DNA of 8,090 nt from Deltaproteobacteria bacterium (GCA_029261955.1 JAJDAI010000445.1:1-8090), one strand, 5' to 3'; shown: positions 1 to 5,561, counted from the stretch's first letter. Numbers and translations: made by a program. Notes: generated by a model not told the origin, from the sequence alone.

Positions 1-592
1 ACGGGCCGAGCTGGACGAGTCCTCGGAGCGCGATCTGCAGGCCGCGCGCGAGGCCGTGCTTCGCTGCGAGGGCGTGCTCAAGTCCATGGTCGGCCGGCAG
101 CTCAACCCCAAGCGGGTTCGGCTCGAGCCCGTCGTCATCCCCGACCTCGTGCGGCAGGTCTGCGAGTCCTGGGCGACGGGCGGCAAGGCGGTCCAGGTCC
201 GCGTCGACCGCGAGTCCGGGCACTCCTGCATCCTGCCCACGCTGCCCTTCACGCGCGCCCTGCTGGACCTGCTCGACAACGCGGCCCAGGCCAGCCAGCA
301 CGGCGGCACGGAGCGCGACGAGCTGCTCGTGCAGGTGGAGTGCGGCGACTCGGAGTGCCGCATCGCCGTGCTCGACCGGGGCCCCGGCTGGCCGCGCGTC
401 GTCCTGGAGAACCTGGGCCAGCCCTTCCTCACGACGAAGGCCGAGGGCACGGGCCTCGGGCTCTACAACGCCTACTCGCTCGCCGTGGCGCTGGGCGGTC
501 GCTTCGAGCTGCTCGACCGCGAAGGCGGCGGCGCCCAGGCCTGCTTCCGGCTTCCCTGCGACGAGCAGCCCTCCCCTGGAGAATCCGCATGA
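1..592 (+). CDS. regB: RegB/PrrB-like redox sensor histidine kinase, C-terminal part (5' end outside window)
   Basis: Reading frame is open from base 2, so the sensor membrane domain and the phosphorylated-His box lie upstream of the window. What remains is the end of the dimerisation helix and the ATP-binding domain: N-box LLDNAAQ (about nt 269-289, Asn at 278-280), G1 box DRGPG (374-388) and G2 box GTGLGL (446-463). The LGQPFLTTK stretch before the G2 box is close to the LGEPYxTT pattern I recall from RegB/PrrB/ActS kinases. A cysteine in an RC-x2-VL context (codon 65-67) sits where the RegB family carries its redox-active cysteine. In known systems RegB phosphorylates RegA in response to quinone and redox state. 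The gene overlaps the response regulator by 4 nt (ATGA), so the two are probably translationally coupled. Family assignment rests on motif recall and the RegA-like partner; a generic HATPase kinase is the alternative. Confidence 0.8.
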   Translation, partial: RAELDESSERDLQAAREAVLRCEGVLKSMVGRQLNPKRVRLEPVVIPDLVRQVCESWATGGKAVQVRVDRESGHSCILPTLPFTRALLDLLDNAAQASQHGGTERDELLVQVECGDSECRIAVLDRGPGWPRVVLENLGQPFLTTKAEGTGLGLYNAYSLAVALGGRFELLDREGGGAQACFRLPCDEQPSPGESA

Positions 593-1158
593 GCGCAGCG
601 TCTTTCGGCTCGGGCAGTTCCCCCCACGTGCTCCTGGTGGAGGACGATCAGGGCCTGCGCGAGACCCTGGCCCTCGAGTTCGGCGACCGCGGCTACCGGG
701 TCGAGCAGGCCGGCTCCCTCACGGAGGTGCAGCACCTGCTCGGCTCCAACGGCGCGCCCGGCTTCCTGCCCCGCTTCGCGGTCGTCGATCTGCGCCTGGG
801 GGCCGACGACGGGCTGCTCGCGGTCGAGGCCGTCATCAACGCGAACCCCGAGGCCCGGATCGTGGTGTTGACCGGCTACGGCAGCCTGCCCACCGCCGTG
901 CAGGCCATGAAGCTCGGCGCCGCCAACTACCTCGCGAAGCCCGTGACCATCGCCCGGCTCGAGCGCGCCCTCTGGACCGACGAGCCCGACCCCAAGGACG
1001 TCGCGGTGCCCGACTCGCGCGAGTCCCTGGCCCGGCACGAGCGGGAGTACATCGAGTACGTGCTGCTCCAGTGCGACGGCAACATCAGCAAGGCGGCCCG
1101 TTGGCTCGGCATCCACCGCCAGAGCCTCCAGCGAAAGCTGCGCAAGTTCACGCCCTGA
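589..1158 (+). CDS. regA: RegA/PrrA/ActR-family redox response regulator
   Basis: 189-residue protein, close to the roughly 180-residue length of RegA. The receiver domain covers about residues 12-128: acidic pair D19/D20 (LLVEDD), phospho-acceptor D67 in AVVDLRLG, switch threonine T95 in VVLTGYG, and K117 in YLAKP. A short proline/aspartate-containing linker (130-142) leads to a C-terminal Fis-type helix-turn-helix at about 152-186 (CDGNISKAARWLGIHRQSL), ending three residues after it. The AVVDLRLG and LTGYG motifs and the compact receiver-plus-Fis layout without an AAA+ domain are typical of RegA/PrrA/ActR, which activate or repress respiratory and other redox-dependent genes. The ATG start is supported by GGAG at 578-581, seven bases upstream, and overlaps the kinase stop codon. 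The long same-frame upstream extension (from 340) is a shadow of the kinase gene. Target genes cannot be seen directly, but the neighbouring respiratory genes are plausible targets. Confidence 0.88.
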   Translation: MSAASFGSGSSPHVLLVEDDQGLRETLALEFGDRGYRVEQAGSLTEVQHLLGSNGAPGFLPRFAVVDLRLGADDGLLAVEAVINANPEARIVVLTGYGSLPTAVQAMKLGAANYLAKPVTIARLERALWTDEPDPKDVAVPDSRESLARHEREYIEYVLLQCDGNISKAARWLGIHRQSLQRKLRKFTP

Positions 1159-1186
1159 CTGCACAATTCGGCCGGGCGAGGCAGTC
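1157..1186. repeat. Inverted repeat GACTGC-N18-GCAGTC at the regA 3' end
   Basis: Perfect 6-bp arms at 1157-1162 and 1181-1186 flank 18 nt. The left arm overlaps the regA stop codon and the right arm ends one base before the candidate -35 hexamer at 1188. No T-run follows, so it is a poor intrinsic terminator. Its position would suit an operator or an mRNA 3' stem. Short arms make chance a real alternative. Confidence 0.3.
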
Positions 1187-1187
1187 C

Positions 1188-1215
1188 TTGACTTGAATCC
1201 GACGCCCGATAGACT
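1188..1215 (+). promoter_or_regulatory. Candidate sigma-70-type promoter for the Cys-rich protein-cyoE-sco operon
   Basis: TTGACT (1188-1193) and TAGACT (1210-1215) are separated by 16 nt, matching five and four positions of the TTGACA and TATAAT consensus. A start near 1222 would give a leader of about 27 nt before the ATG at 1249, with TGAGG (1233-1237) as a ribosome site. It is the only clear promoter-like pair in the 90-nt gap after regA and fits three overlapping genes being read as one unit. Confidence 0.6.
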
Positions 1216-1248
1216 CCGCGCGCTTGAAACCCTGAGGCAGCTCACCCG

Positions 1249-1773
1249 ATGACCCAGCCCGATCCCAGCCCCGGCGACCTCGGTCGCAGCTCCCACATCG
1301 GCTACTACGTGGTCGGCGGGATCCTCGGTGCTTCCGCGGTGCTCGCGGTCATCTTCGCGGTCATGCTGATGAACAGCGAGCAGGAGCTCTGGCAGGCCCA
1401 GGTGGCCATCCAGGAGCAGGGGCGCACGCTGTCGGTCGACGGCTGCGTGGACGAGGTCATGGAGTTTGCCGAGGGCTGCACGGCCATCGCCTCGCTCTGT
1501 GAGACGACGGTGGATCCGATGATCGTCACCTGCCTCGAAGGCCAGGACCGCAAGGCCTACTGCTCGGGGCTGAAGCGCTGGACCGGCACCACCGGCTTCG
1601 AGTTCGCTCAGTGCGACCAGCGCGGGGTCCAGGCGATCAAGCCCGCGAAGGGCTTCTGGGACCGCATCCTCTTCGGGGGCGGCCGCCAGACCCCGGAACG
1701 CAAGACCTGCGCCGCCGCCTACCGCCAGGTGGCCGACTTCTGTGAAGGCCGAAACCTCGTGGAGCTGCTTTGA
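1249..1773 (+). CDS. Unrecognised single-pass membrane protein with eight-cysteine domain
   Basis: I do not recognise this 174-residue protein. A short Pro/Asp-rich N-terminus (1-17) is followed by one hydrophobic segment (about 18-41, GYYVVGG to VMLM), then a hydrophilic domain holding all eight cysteines: 66, 77, 84, 95, 105, 122, 154 and 165. Several spacings repeat (C-x10-C at 66/77, 84/95 and 154/165; C-x9-C at 95/105), in stretches that look helical. With few positive charges before the segment, topology is uncertain, but a periplasmic disulfide-bonded domain is the likeliest reading. There is no CXXCH heme motif and no CXXC thioredoxin motif. The ATG has TGAGG upstream. Its stop (TGA 1771-1773) overlaps the TTG start of cyoE, so it is probably co-translated with cyoE and sco and may have a role in respiratory-complex assembly. 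That role is inferred from context alone. Confidence 0.8.
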   Translation: MTQPDPSPGDLGRSSHIGYYVVGGILGASAVLAVIFAVMLMNSEQELWQAQVAIQEQGRTLSVDGCVDEVMEFAEGCTAIASLCETTVDPMIVTCLEGQDRKAYCSGLKRWTGTTGFEFAQCDQRGVQAIKPAKGFWDRILFGGGRQTPERKTCAAAYRQVADFCEGRNLVELL

Positions 1774-2630
1774 ACACCCAACGCCTCCACGACTTCTACG
1801 AGCTGGGCAAGCCCTCCATCACCGGCATGAACGTGCTGATGGCGCTCGGTGGCCTGGCCCTGGCTGGCGTCGGCGCGGACTGGCAGCTCGTGCTGACCAC
1901 CGCGCTCGGCACCGCGGCCGCTGTCGCTTCCGCCAACGCCCTGAACATGGTCTGGGAGCGTGAGGGCGACAAGCACATGGCCCGCACCGCCTCGCGCCCG
2001 CTGCCCCGCGGTCGGCTGGGCGTGGGCGAGTCCCTCGCCTTCGGGCTCATCCTGGGCGTGCTGTCCATCGCGATCCTGGCCTCGATCAACCTCCTCACGG
2101 CGGGCCTCGGCCTCTTCGCAATCCTGGCCTACGTGCTCGTCTACACGCCCCTGAAGCGCCGCACCCCGCTGGCGCTGCTCATCGGCGCGGTGCCGGGCGC
2201 CGTGCCGCCGCTCATCGGCTGGACGGCCGCGACCGGGACCATCGACCTGCCGGGCCTCACGCTCTTCGGGATCCTGCTCGTCTGGCAGCTGCCGCACTTC
2301 CTGGCCATCGCGCTCTTCCGCAAGCAGGACTACGCCCGCGCCGGCATCAAGACGGTGGCGGTCGTGCGCGGCGACGCCGTCGCGAAGGCGCAGGCGGTGG
2401 CCTGGTCGCTGGCGCTCATCCCGATCAGCTTCGCCCTCGTGCCGCTCGAGGTGGCCGGCTGGCTCTACGGCTCCGTCGCCCTCATCCTCGGAGTCGGCTA
2501 CTTCGGCTACAGCCTCAAGGGCCTGCGCCCGAGCGGGGACGCGGCCTGGGCGCGCCGCTACTTCTTCGCCTCGCTGGTCTACCTGCCCGTGCTGACGCTG
2601 GCGCTGGCCGTCGACGTCGCGCTGCTCTGA
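1770..2630 (+). CDS. cyoE: Protoheme IX farnesyltransferase (heme O synthase, CyoE/CtaB)
   Basis: 286-residue polytopic inner-membrane UbiA-superfamily prenyltransferase, a typical length for the family. It transfers the farnesyl group of farnesyl diphosphate to heme B, giving heme O, the precursor of heme A for heme-copper oxidases. Motifs in order: ELGKPSITG near the N-terminus (11-19); substrate/Mg motif N59-x3-E63-x3-D67 followed by MARTASRPL (70-78), where the first acidic residue is Glu rather than the usual Asp; YTPLKRRTP (125-133); GAVPGAVPPLIGW (139-151); and WQLPHFLAIALFRKQDYARAG (about 172-192). Hydrophobic segments fill the rest. The start is TTG at 1770, supported by GGAG at 1761-1764 and the 4-nt TTGA overlap with the previous stop; no ATG or GTG suits the conserved N-terminus better. 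It overlaps the downstream sco start by one base (TGATG). It is read with sco, whose product serves the same terminal oxidase. Confidence 0.95.
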   Translation: MNTQRLHDFYELGKPSITGMNVLMALGGLALAGVGADWQLVLTTALGTAAAVASANALNMVWEREGDKHMARTASRPLPRGRLGVGESLAFGLILGVLSIAILASINLLTAGLGLFAILAYVLVYTPLKRRTPLALLIGAVPGAVPPLIGWTAATGTIDLPGLTLFGILLVWQLPHFLAIALFRKQDYARAGIKTVAVVRGDAVAKAQAVAWSLALIPISFALVPLEVAGWLYGSVALILGVGYFGYSLKGLRPSGDAAWARRYFFASLVYLPVLTLALAVDVALL

Positions 2631-3391
2631 TGGGCGCCTACCGCAAGGCCTCGGACGTCTTCGGATCCTTCTTCCAGTTCGGCGACGCCGCGACGCCGCC
2701 CCTGCTGCACCGGAACCCCTGGTTCTGGGGCTGGGTCCTGGCCTTCGCCTTCCCGACCTTCGTCCAGGTGACGGGGATGACGCGGCAGGTGCCCGACGCG
2801 CCCGAGGTGATGGTCGAGCTGCCCGACTTCTCCCTCGTCGACCAGAACGGGGAGGTCTTCACGAAGGCCGACCTCGAAGGCAGCGTGCACATCACGGCCT
2901 TCTTCTTCGCGTCCTGCACCACGGTCTGCCCGCGGATCATGGCGATGATGAAGGGCCTCCAGGACAAGCTGGAGGAGCAGGCCCCCTACGCCGGCTACGG
3001 CGACGAGATCCAGCTGCTGGCGATCACGGTCGACCCGAAGCGCGACACGCCCGAGGTGCTGCGTGCGGAGATGGAGCGCTACGGCCTGCTCGAGGACCGC
3101 TGGACGCTGCTGACCGGCGAGCGCGAGGCCGTGCACGACCTGGTGACCGGCGGCTTCAAGCTGATCATGGGCGACGGGGCCGAGGTCGAGCCCGGCGTCT
3201 TCGACATCGCGCACAGCAACCGCGTCGCGATCGTCGACGGCCACGGCGGCGTCCGGGGCTTCTACGGCATCGAGCCCGTGGGCAACGAGATCAGCCTCGC
3301 CGGCAACCGCATGGGCACCGACTTCGACGGCCCCGACGCGATCCGCGGTTGGGCCAACGTCATCTGGAAGCACCAGGGCAAGGAGAAGTAG
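2630..3391 (+). CDS. sco1: Sco1/SenC-family copper chaperone for cytochrome c oxidase assembly
   Basis: 253-residue membrane-anchored thioredoxin-fold protein. Residues 1-29 look cytoplasmic, a hydrophobic segment follows (about 31-48, beginning WFWGWVLAFAF), then a periplasmic domain. The Sco copper site is complete: C96-x3-C100 in SCTTVCP, plus H195 in FDIAHSNRVAIVD. The usual ITVDPxRDTP signature appears at 132-141. Sco proteins deliver copper to, or reduce, the CuA centre of cytochrome c oxidase subunit II. The more common proline after the first cysteine is absent (CTTVC), but the ligand spacing is kept. There is no good ribosome site; the ATG overlaps the cyoE stop by one base (TGATG), which points to translational reinitiation. 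The pairing with heme O synthase is typical of oxidase-assembly clusters. No oxidase subunits lie in the window, but they may follow the act genes downstream. Confidence 0.92.
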   Translation: MGAYRKASDVFGSFFQFGDAATPPLLHRNPWFWGWVLAFAFPTFVQVTGMTRQVPDAPEVMVELPDFSLVDQNGEVFTKADLEGSVHITAFFFASCTTVCPRIMAMMKGLQDKLEEQAPYAGYGDEIQLLAITVDPKRDTPEVLRAEMERYGLLEDRWTLLTGEREAVHDLVTGGFKLIMGDGAEVEPGVFDIAHSNRVAIVDGHGGVRGFYGIEPVGNEISLAGNRMGTDFDGPDAIRGWANVIWKHQGKEK

Positions 3392-3403
3392 CGGCCCGGC
3401 CGC
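3391..3403 (+). terminator. Small GC hairpin at sco stop codon (weak terminator candidate)
   Basis: GCGGC (3391-3395) pairs with GCCGC (3399-3403) around a 3-nt loop, starting on the last base of the stop codon. No T-run follows. The rest of the 59-nt gap to the next gene shows only a TAGGCT -10-like element at 3418-3423 without a convincing -35, so it is unclear whether transcription ends here. Confidence 0.25.
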
Positions 3404-3450
3404 CGACGGCAGGGGAGTAGGCTCACCGGGTCGACCCCGACGGAGCCCCG

Positions 3451-4554
3451 ATGCCCCCGACCCTCGCCCGCGTCGCCGTGCTCGCCTCCGTCCTGCTGCT
3501 CGCCCGGAGCAGCCCCGCTGCCCCGCACTTCGAAGCCGTCGACGCCGACCTCTCGGAGCTTGCGCAGCGCGTCTGGCGGTCCGGCGTCGCGTGCACCGGC
3601 TGGGAGCCCGCCCACGCGGCCGAGGTGCCCATCGCCGAGGCGGAGCTCGACTGGGCCAACGGCGCGGCCACGCTGAACGACCGCGGCCTGAGCTCCATCC
3701 GCCTGTCCCCGCACCACGGTCCCTGGACCCACCCGACCCTCGCGCTGCCCCACGAGGTGGCGCACGCCTGGTCCCACAGCACGAGCTCCGGCCTGTCCGA
3801 GGGCACGGCCGAGGTGCTGGCCGAGTGCATCGCGCAGCGCCTGGGCTTGAACACCTCCACCGGCCCCGCCTTGCCCGAGCTCGTCCTCGACCTGCGCACC
3901 TGGAAGCCCGAGGCCGCCGGGTCTGCCGAGCAGCGCAGCGCGGGCTACGAGCTGGCCCGCCGCTTCGCCCGCGCCCGGCTCCTGCTCTTCGGCCCCGAGG
4001 CGCTGTGGGGCCAGGCCGCTCCCTCGAACCTCGACCAGCTCCGCGTCGATCTGCGTGCCCGAGGTCGATCGGGCGCCCACCTGCTCGCCCTGCTCGACGC
4101 CCCGACCGCCTTGCGCGACTTCCTCCTGGACCGCGACCACGACGACGTGCCCGACGGCGTGGAGGCGCTGCTCGGCACCGATCCCGAGCGCTGGGACAGC
4201 GACGGCGACGGGTGGTGGGATGGCGCGCAGATCGCCGATCGCGAGGGCCTCACCCCGCTGCCGCCCAGCCGCGATCCCGTGTGCCTGCCCGCCGCGGACG
4301 GCTTCGAGCTTCGGGACGGCCCGGTCGCGTGGACGCGCAGCCTGGAGCAGTGGACGGGCGATCGATGGGTCCCCTGGCTGTCGGTGGGGCCGGCCCTGCC
4401 ACCCGCCCGCGTGGTCCGGCGCGGCCAGACCGCGCTGTATTGGAGCGGCTGGGGCGGCCGCGGGGGCTCGTGGCTCGTACCGCGGGGCCAGGTGGCCGTC
4501 GCCTCCTGCGCCGACGAGGAGCCCTTCCAGGCTGGCTCGCTCAGCGATTCCTGA
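3451..4554 (+). CDS. Predicted secreted HExxH metallopeptidase-like protein with Asp-rich Ca-binding-type repeats
   Basis: 367 residues; I do not recognise a named family. An N-terminal signal peptide is likely (Arg, then a hydrophobic run VAVLASVLLLA, with cleavage near SSPAA at 20-24). H101-E-V-A-H105 is a zinc-peptidase HExxH motif, and the following S116-E117-G-T-A-E121 resembles the third-ligand helix (EGxAE) of gluzincin-type peptidases. The H105-E117 spacing is short for that group, so catalysis is not certain. Further on come two aspartate-rich loops, D227-x-D-x-D231-x3-D235 and D249-x-D-G-D253-x3-D257, of the thrombospondin type-3/EF-hand-like calcium-binding kind. The last roughly 100 residues are Trp-rich with no recognised domain. 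There are four cysteines. The ATG has GGAG at 3442-3445, five bases upstream. It lies between sco and actA with gaps on both sides and is probably its own unit. A role outside respiration is likely. Confidence 0.8.
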   Translation: MPPTLARVAVLASVLLLARSSPAAPHFEAVDADLSELAQRVWRSGVACTGWEPAHAAEVPIAEAELDWANGAATLNDRGLSSIRLSPHHGPWTHPTLALPHEVAHAWSHSTSSGLSEGTAEVLAECIAQRLGLNTSTGPALPELVLDLRTWKPEAAGSAEQRSAGYELARRFARARLLLFGPEALWGQAAPSNLDQLRVDLRARGRSGAHLLALLDAPTALRDFLLDRDHDDVPDGVEALLGTDPERWDSDGDGWWDGAQIADREGLTPLPPSRDPVCLPAADGFELRDGPVAWTRSLEQWTGDRWVPWLSVGPALPPARVVRRGQTALYWSGWGGRGGSWLVPRGQVAVASCADEEPFQAGSLSDS

Positions 4555-4577
4555 GCCCATCGAGCCCCCTCGCGGGC
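4555..4577 (+). terminator. Candidate GC-rich terminator hairpin
   Basis: Begins right after the stop codon of the peptidase-like gene. GCCC (4555-4558) pairs with GGGC (4574-4577), and inside them CGAG (4561-4564) pairs with CTCG (4569-4572) around a CCCC loop, leaving a small AT/C internal bulge. There is no T-run, as is common in high-GC genomes, so termination efficiency is unknown. Confidence 0.4.
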
Positions 4578-4580
4578 CAT

Positions 4581-4602
4581 GCAACGATCTGCTGCACCGC
4601 CT
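4581..4602. repeat. Direct repeat copy 1 upstream of actA
   Basis: GCAACGATCTGCTGC followed by ACCGCCT. The first 15 bases are identical to copy 2 and the full 22 nt differ at two positions. The 15-mer core is itself an imperfect dyad (GCAAC-N5-GCTGC, four of five arm positions paired), as expected of a site for a dimeric DNA-binding protein. Confidence 0.7.
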
Positions 4603-4633
4603 GAAATCCCTGTGCTTCAAGGCACTTTCTGAC

Positions 4634-4655
4634 GCAACGATCTGCTGCGCTGCCT
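4634..4655. repeat. Direct repeat copy 2 upstream of actA
   Basis: GCAACGATCTGCTGC followed by GCTGCCT, starting 53 nt after copy 1. The spacing is close to five helical turns, which would place both copies on the same DNA face. Weaker similarity further along the 53-nt unit (CAAGG at 4618-4622 and 4673-4677) leaves open a decayed tandem duplication. Confidence 0.7.
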
Positions 4656-4685
4656 TCTGGGCCGTCCTGGTCCAAGGTCCCGCCG

Positions 4686-4700
4686 TGAACGATCAGCTCC
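4686..4700. repeat. Degenerate third copy of the repeat
   Basis: TGAACGATCAGCTCC matches the repeat core at 11 of the 13 bases from AACGATC onward, and starts 52 nt after copy 2. The regular spacing makes it more credible than the sequence match alone. The dyad symmetry is weaker in this copy. Confidence 0.45.
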
Positions 4701-4732
4701 CGATCTCGACTCCCGACCGGCTCAGCGGCGCC

Positions 4733-4761
4733 TTGCGAGGCCGCAAGCCCTTTGATAGAAG
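4733..4761 (+). promoter_or_regulatory. Candidate promoter for the act operon
   Basis: TTGCGA (4733-4738) and TAGAAG (4756-4761) are 17 nt apart. The -10 lies in a GATAGA context, also seen at the candidate promoter at 1188-1215 (GATAGACT). Transcription from near 4768 would give an untranslated leader of about 150 nt before actA, and would put the three upstream repeats at roughly -75 to -180. The match to consensus is modest. Confidence 0.45.
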
Positions 4762-4830
4762 GCGCCGGCGCGGCTCTTCACCCCCTGTGTCGGGGTGCGG
4801 TCGGTGCCTTCTCCGCGGGACCGGAGAGGG
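4761..4830 (+). other. Potentially structured 5' leader segment of the act mRNA
   Basis: Two nested or adjacent stems can be drawn. GGCGCCG (4761-4767) pairs with CGGTGCC (4802-4808, one G-U) enclosing CACCCC/GGGGTG (4779-4784 with 4792-4797). A second stem, CCTTCTCCG (4807-4815) with CGGAGAGGG (4822-4830), has nine pairs including one G-U around a 6-nt loop. The outer stem and the second stem compete for bases 4807-4808. I recognise no known riboswitch family, and GC-rich sequence forms stems easily by chance. Confidence 0.35.
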
Positions 4831-4916
4831 ACAAGACTGGTGGGGTGCAGCGCAGGAGGTCAGCTCAGCTGATCGGCCGTGCGGCCTCCGCTCCCACGGA
4901 CAACCAGGGTAGGAAT

Positions 4917-5561
4917 GTGGCTGTCATCTTTCCTCGATGGTCCAACTGGATCTTCCCCATCGTCTTCGGCCTCGTTGGCCCGGTAGTGACCGTCGCTGTG
5001 ATCAGCGGCGTCTGGTACTGGGTTTCGCCGGAATTCACGGACGTCGGCTATCAGCCCGAGCAGCCGGTCGCGTACAGCCACAAGCTGCACGCTGGCGAGC
5101 TCGGCATCGACTGCCGCTACTGCCACAACACCGTCGAGCAGGGGGCTGCGGCCGCCGTGCCTCCGCCGGCCACCTGCATGAATTGCCACAAGGTGATCAA
5201 GGCGGACTCGGAGAAGCTCACCCTGGTGCGTGAGGCGGCTGCGGGCGGCGACGCGCTGGTCTGGAACCGGGTCCACCTGTTCCCGGACTACGCCTACTTC
5301 GACCACAGCGTGCACGTCTCGGCCACCATCGGCTGCGTCGAGTGCCACGGTCGGGTCGATCAGATGGTCAAGGTGACCCAGGCGGAGCCGCTCTCGATGC
5401 GCTTCTGCCTCGCCTGCCACAAGGACCCGGGACCGAACCTGCGGCCGCACTCCGAACTGACGAATATGGCCTGGACCCCGGAGGACTCGCCCGAGTTCGA
5501 CCCGCACGCGTCCGGCCGGTTCCCCGACCCGCCTCAGCACTGCGGGGGATGCCACCGATGA
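4917..5561 (+). CDS. actA: ActA, pentaheme cytochrome c subunit of alternative complex III
   Basis: 214 residues. After a short N-terminal part, one hydrophobic segment (about 12-32) anchors a periplasmic domain with five CXXCH heme c motifs: CRYCH (66-70), CMNCH (87-91), CVECH (140-144), CLACH (164-168) and CGGCH (209-213, at the extreme C-terminus). LGIDCRYCHNTVE, PPPATCMNCH, DYAYFDHSVHV and CHGRVDQM are close to the ActA patterns I recall. ActA carries electrons out of alternative complex III, a quinol oxidoreductase that replaces the bc1 complex. I chose the GTG at 4917: it gives VAVIFPRW with a normal short N-terminus, and AGGG at 4906-4909 sits 7 nt upstream. The in-frame TTG at 4752 would add 55 residues of non-conserved sequence overlapping the promoter. 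An out-of-frame ATG at 4915 overlaps the chosen start. The stop overlaps the actB start (ATGA). Confidence 0.93.
   Translation: MAVIFPRWSNWIFPIVFGLVGPVVTVAVISGVWYWVSPEFTDVGYQPEQPVAYSHKLHAGELGIDCRYCHNTVEQGAAAAVPPPATCMNCHKVIKADSEKLTLVREAAAGGDALVWNRVHLFPDYAYFDHSVHVSATIGCVECHGRVDQMVKVTQAEPLSMRFCLACHKDPGPNLRPHSELTNMAWTPEDSPEFDPHASGRFPDPPQHCGGCHR

Larger units (their letters stand above)
4555..4916. other. 362-nt gene-free regulatory region upstream of actA
   Basis: I find no credible coding frame here; the actA frame is open back to 4752, but that part has no conserved content. From left to right it holds a hairpin directly after the peptidase-like gene, two near-identical 22-nt repeats and a weaker third copy at 53/52-nt spacing, a candidate promoter, several potential RNA stems in the presumed leader, and an unused-looking strong Shine-Dalgarno sequence AGGAGGT at 4854-4860. 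It is the longest gap in the window and precedes a large respiratory operon. Confidence 0.75.

Noticed and set aside
472..1296. 274-codon open frame on the - strand across regB, regA and the following gap
   Set aside because: It crosses two well-supported genes and a promoter, and the product shows no domain.
3591..4604. 337-codon Arg/Pro-rich frame on the + strand overlapping the peptidase-like gene
   Set aside because: Arg/Pro/Ala-rich composition is typical of an out-of-frame reading of high-GC sequence; the overlapping frame has a signal peptide, HExxH and calcium-type loops.
3262..4620. 452-codon open frame on the - strand across sco and the peptidase-like gene
   Set aside because: It spans two genes and a gap, is low in complexity (Gly/Ala/Arg/Val) and has no recognisable motif; it is an antisense shadow of high-GC coding sequence.
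4581..4700. CRISPR array from regularly spaced repeats
   Set aside because: There are only two close copies plus a degenerate one, the identical core is 15 nt, and no cas genes are present.
4752..4916. Upstream in-frame extension of actA from TTG at 4752
   Set aside because: The added 55 residues are not ActA-like, overlap the candidate -10 element and lack a ribosome site; the GTG at 4917 gives a normal N-terminus.
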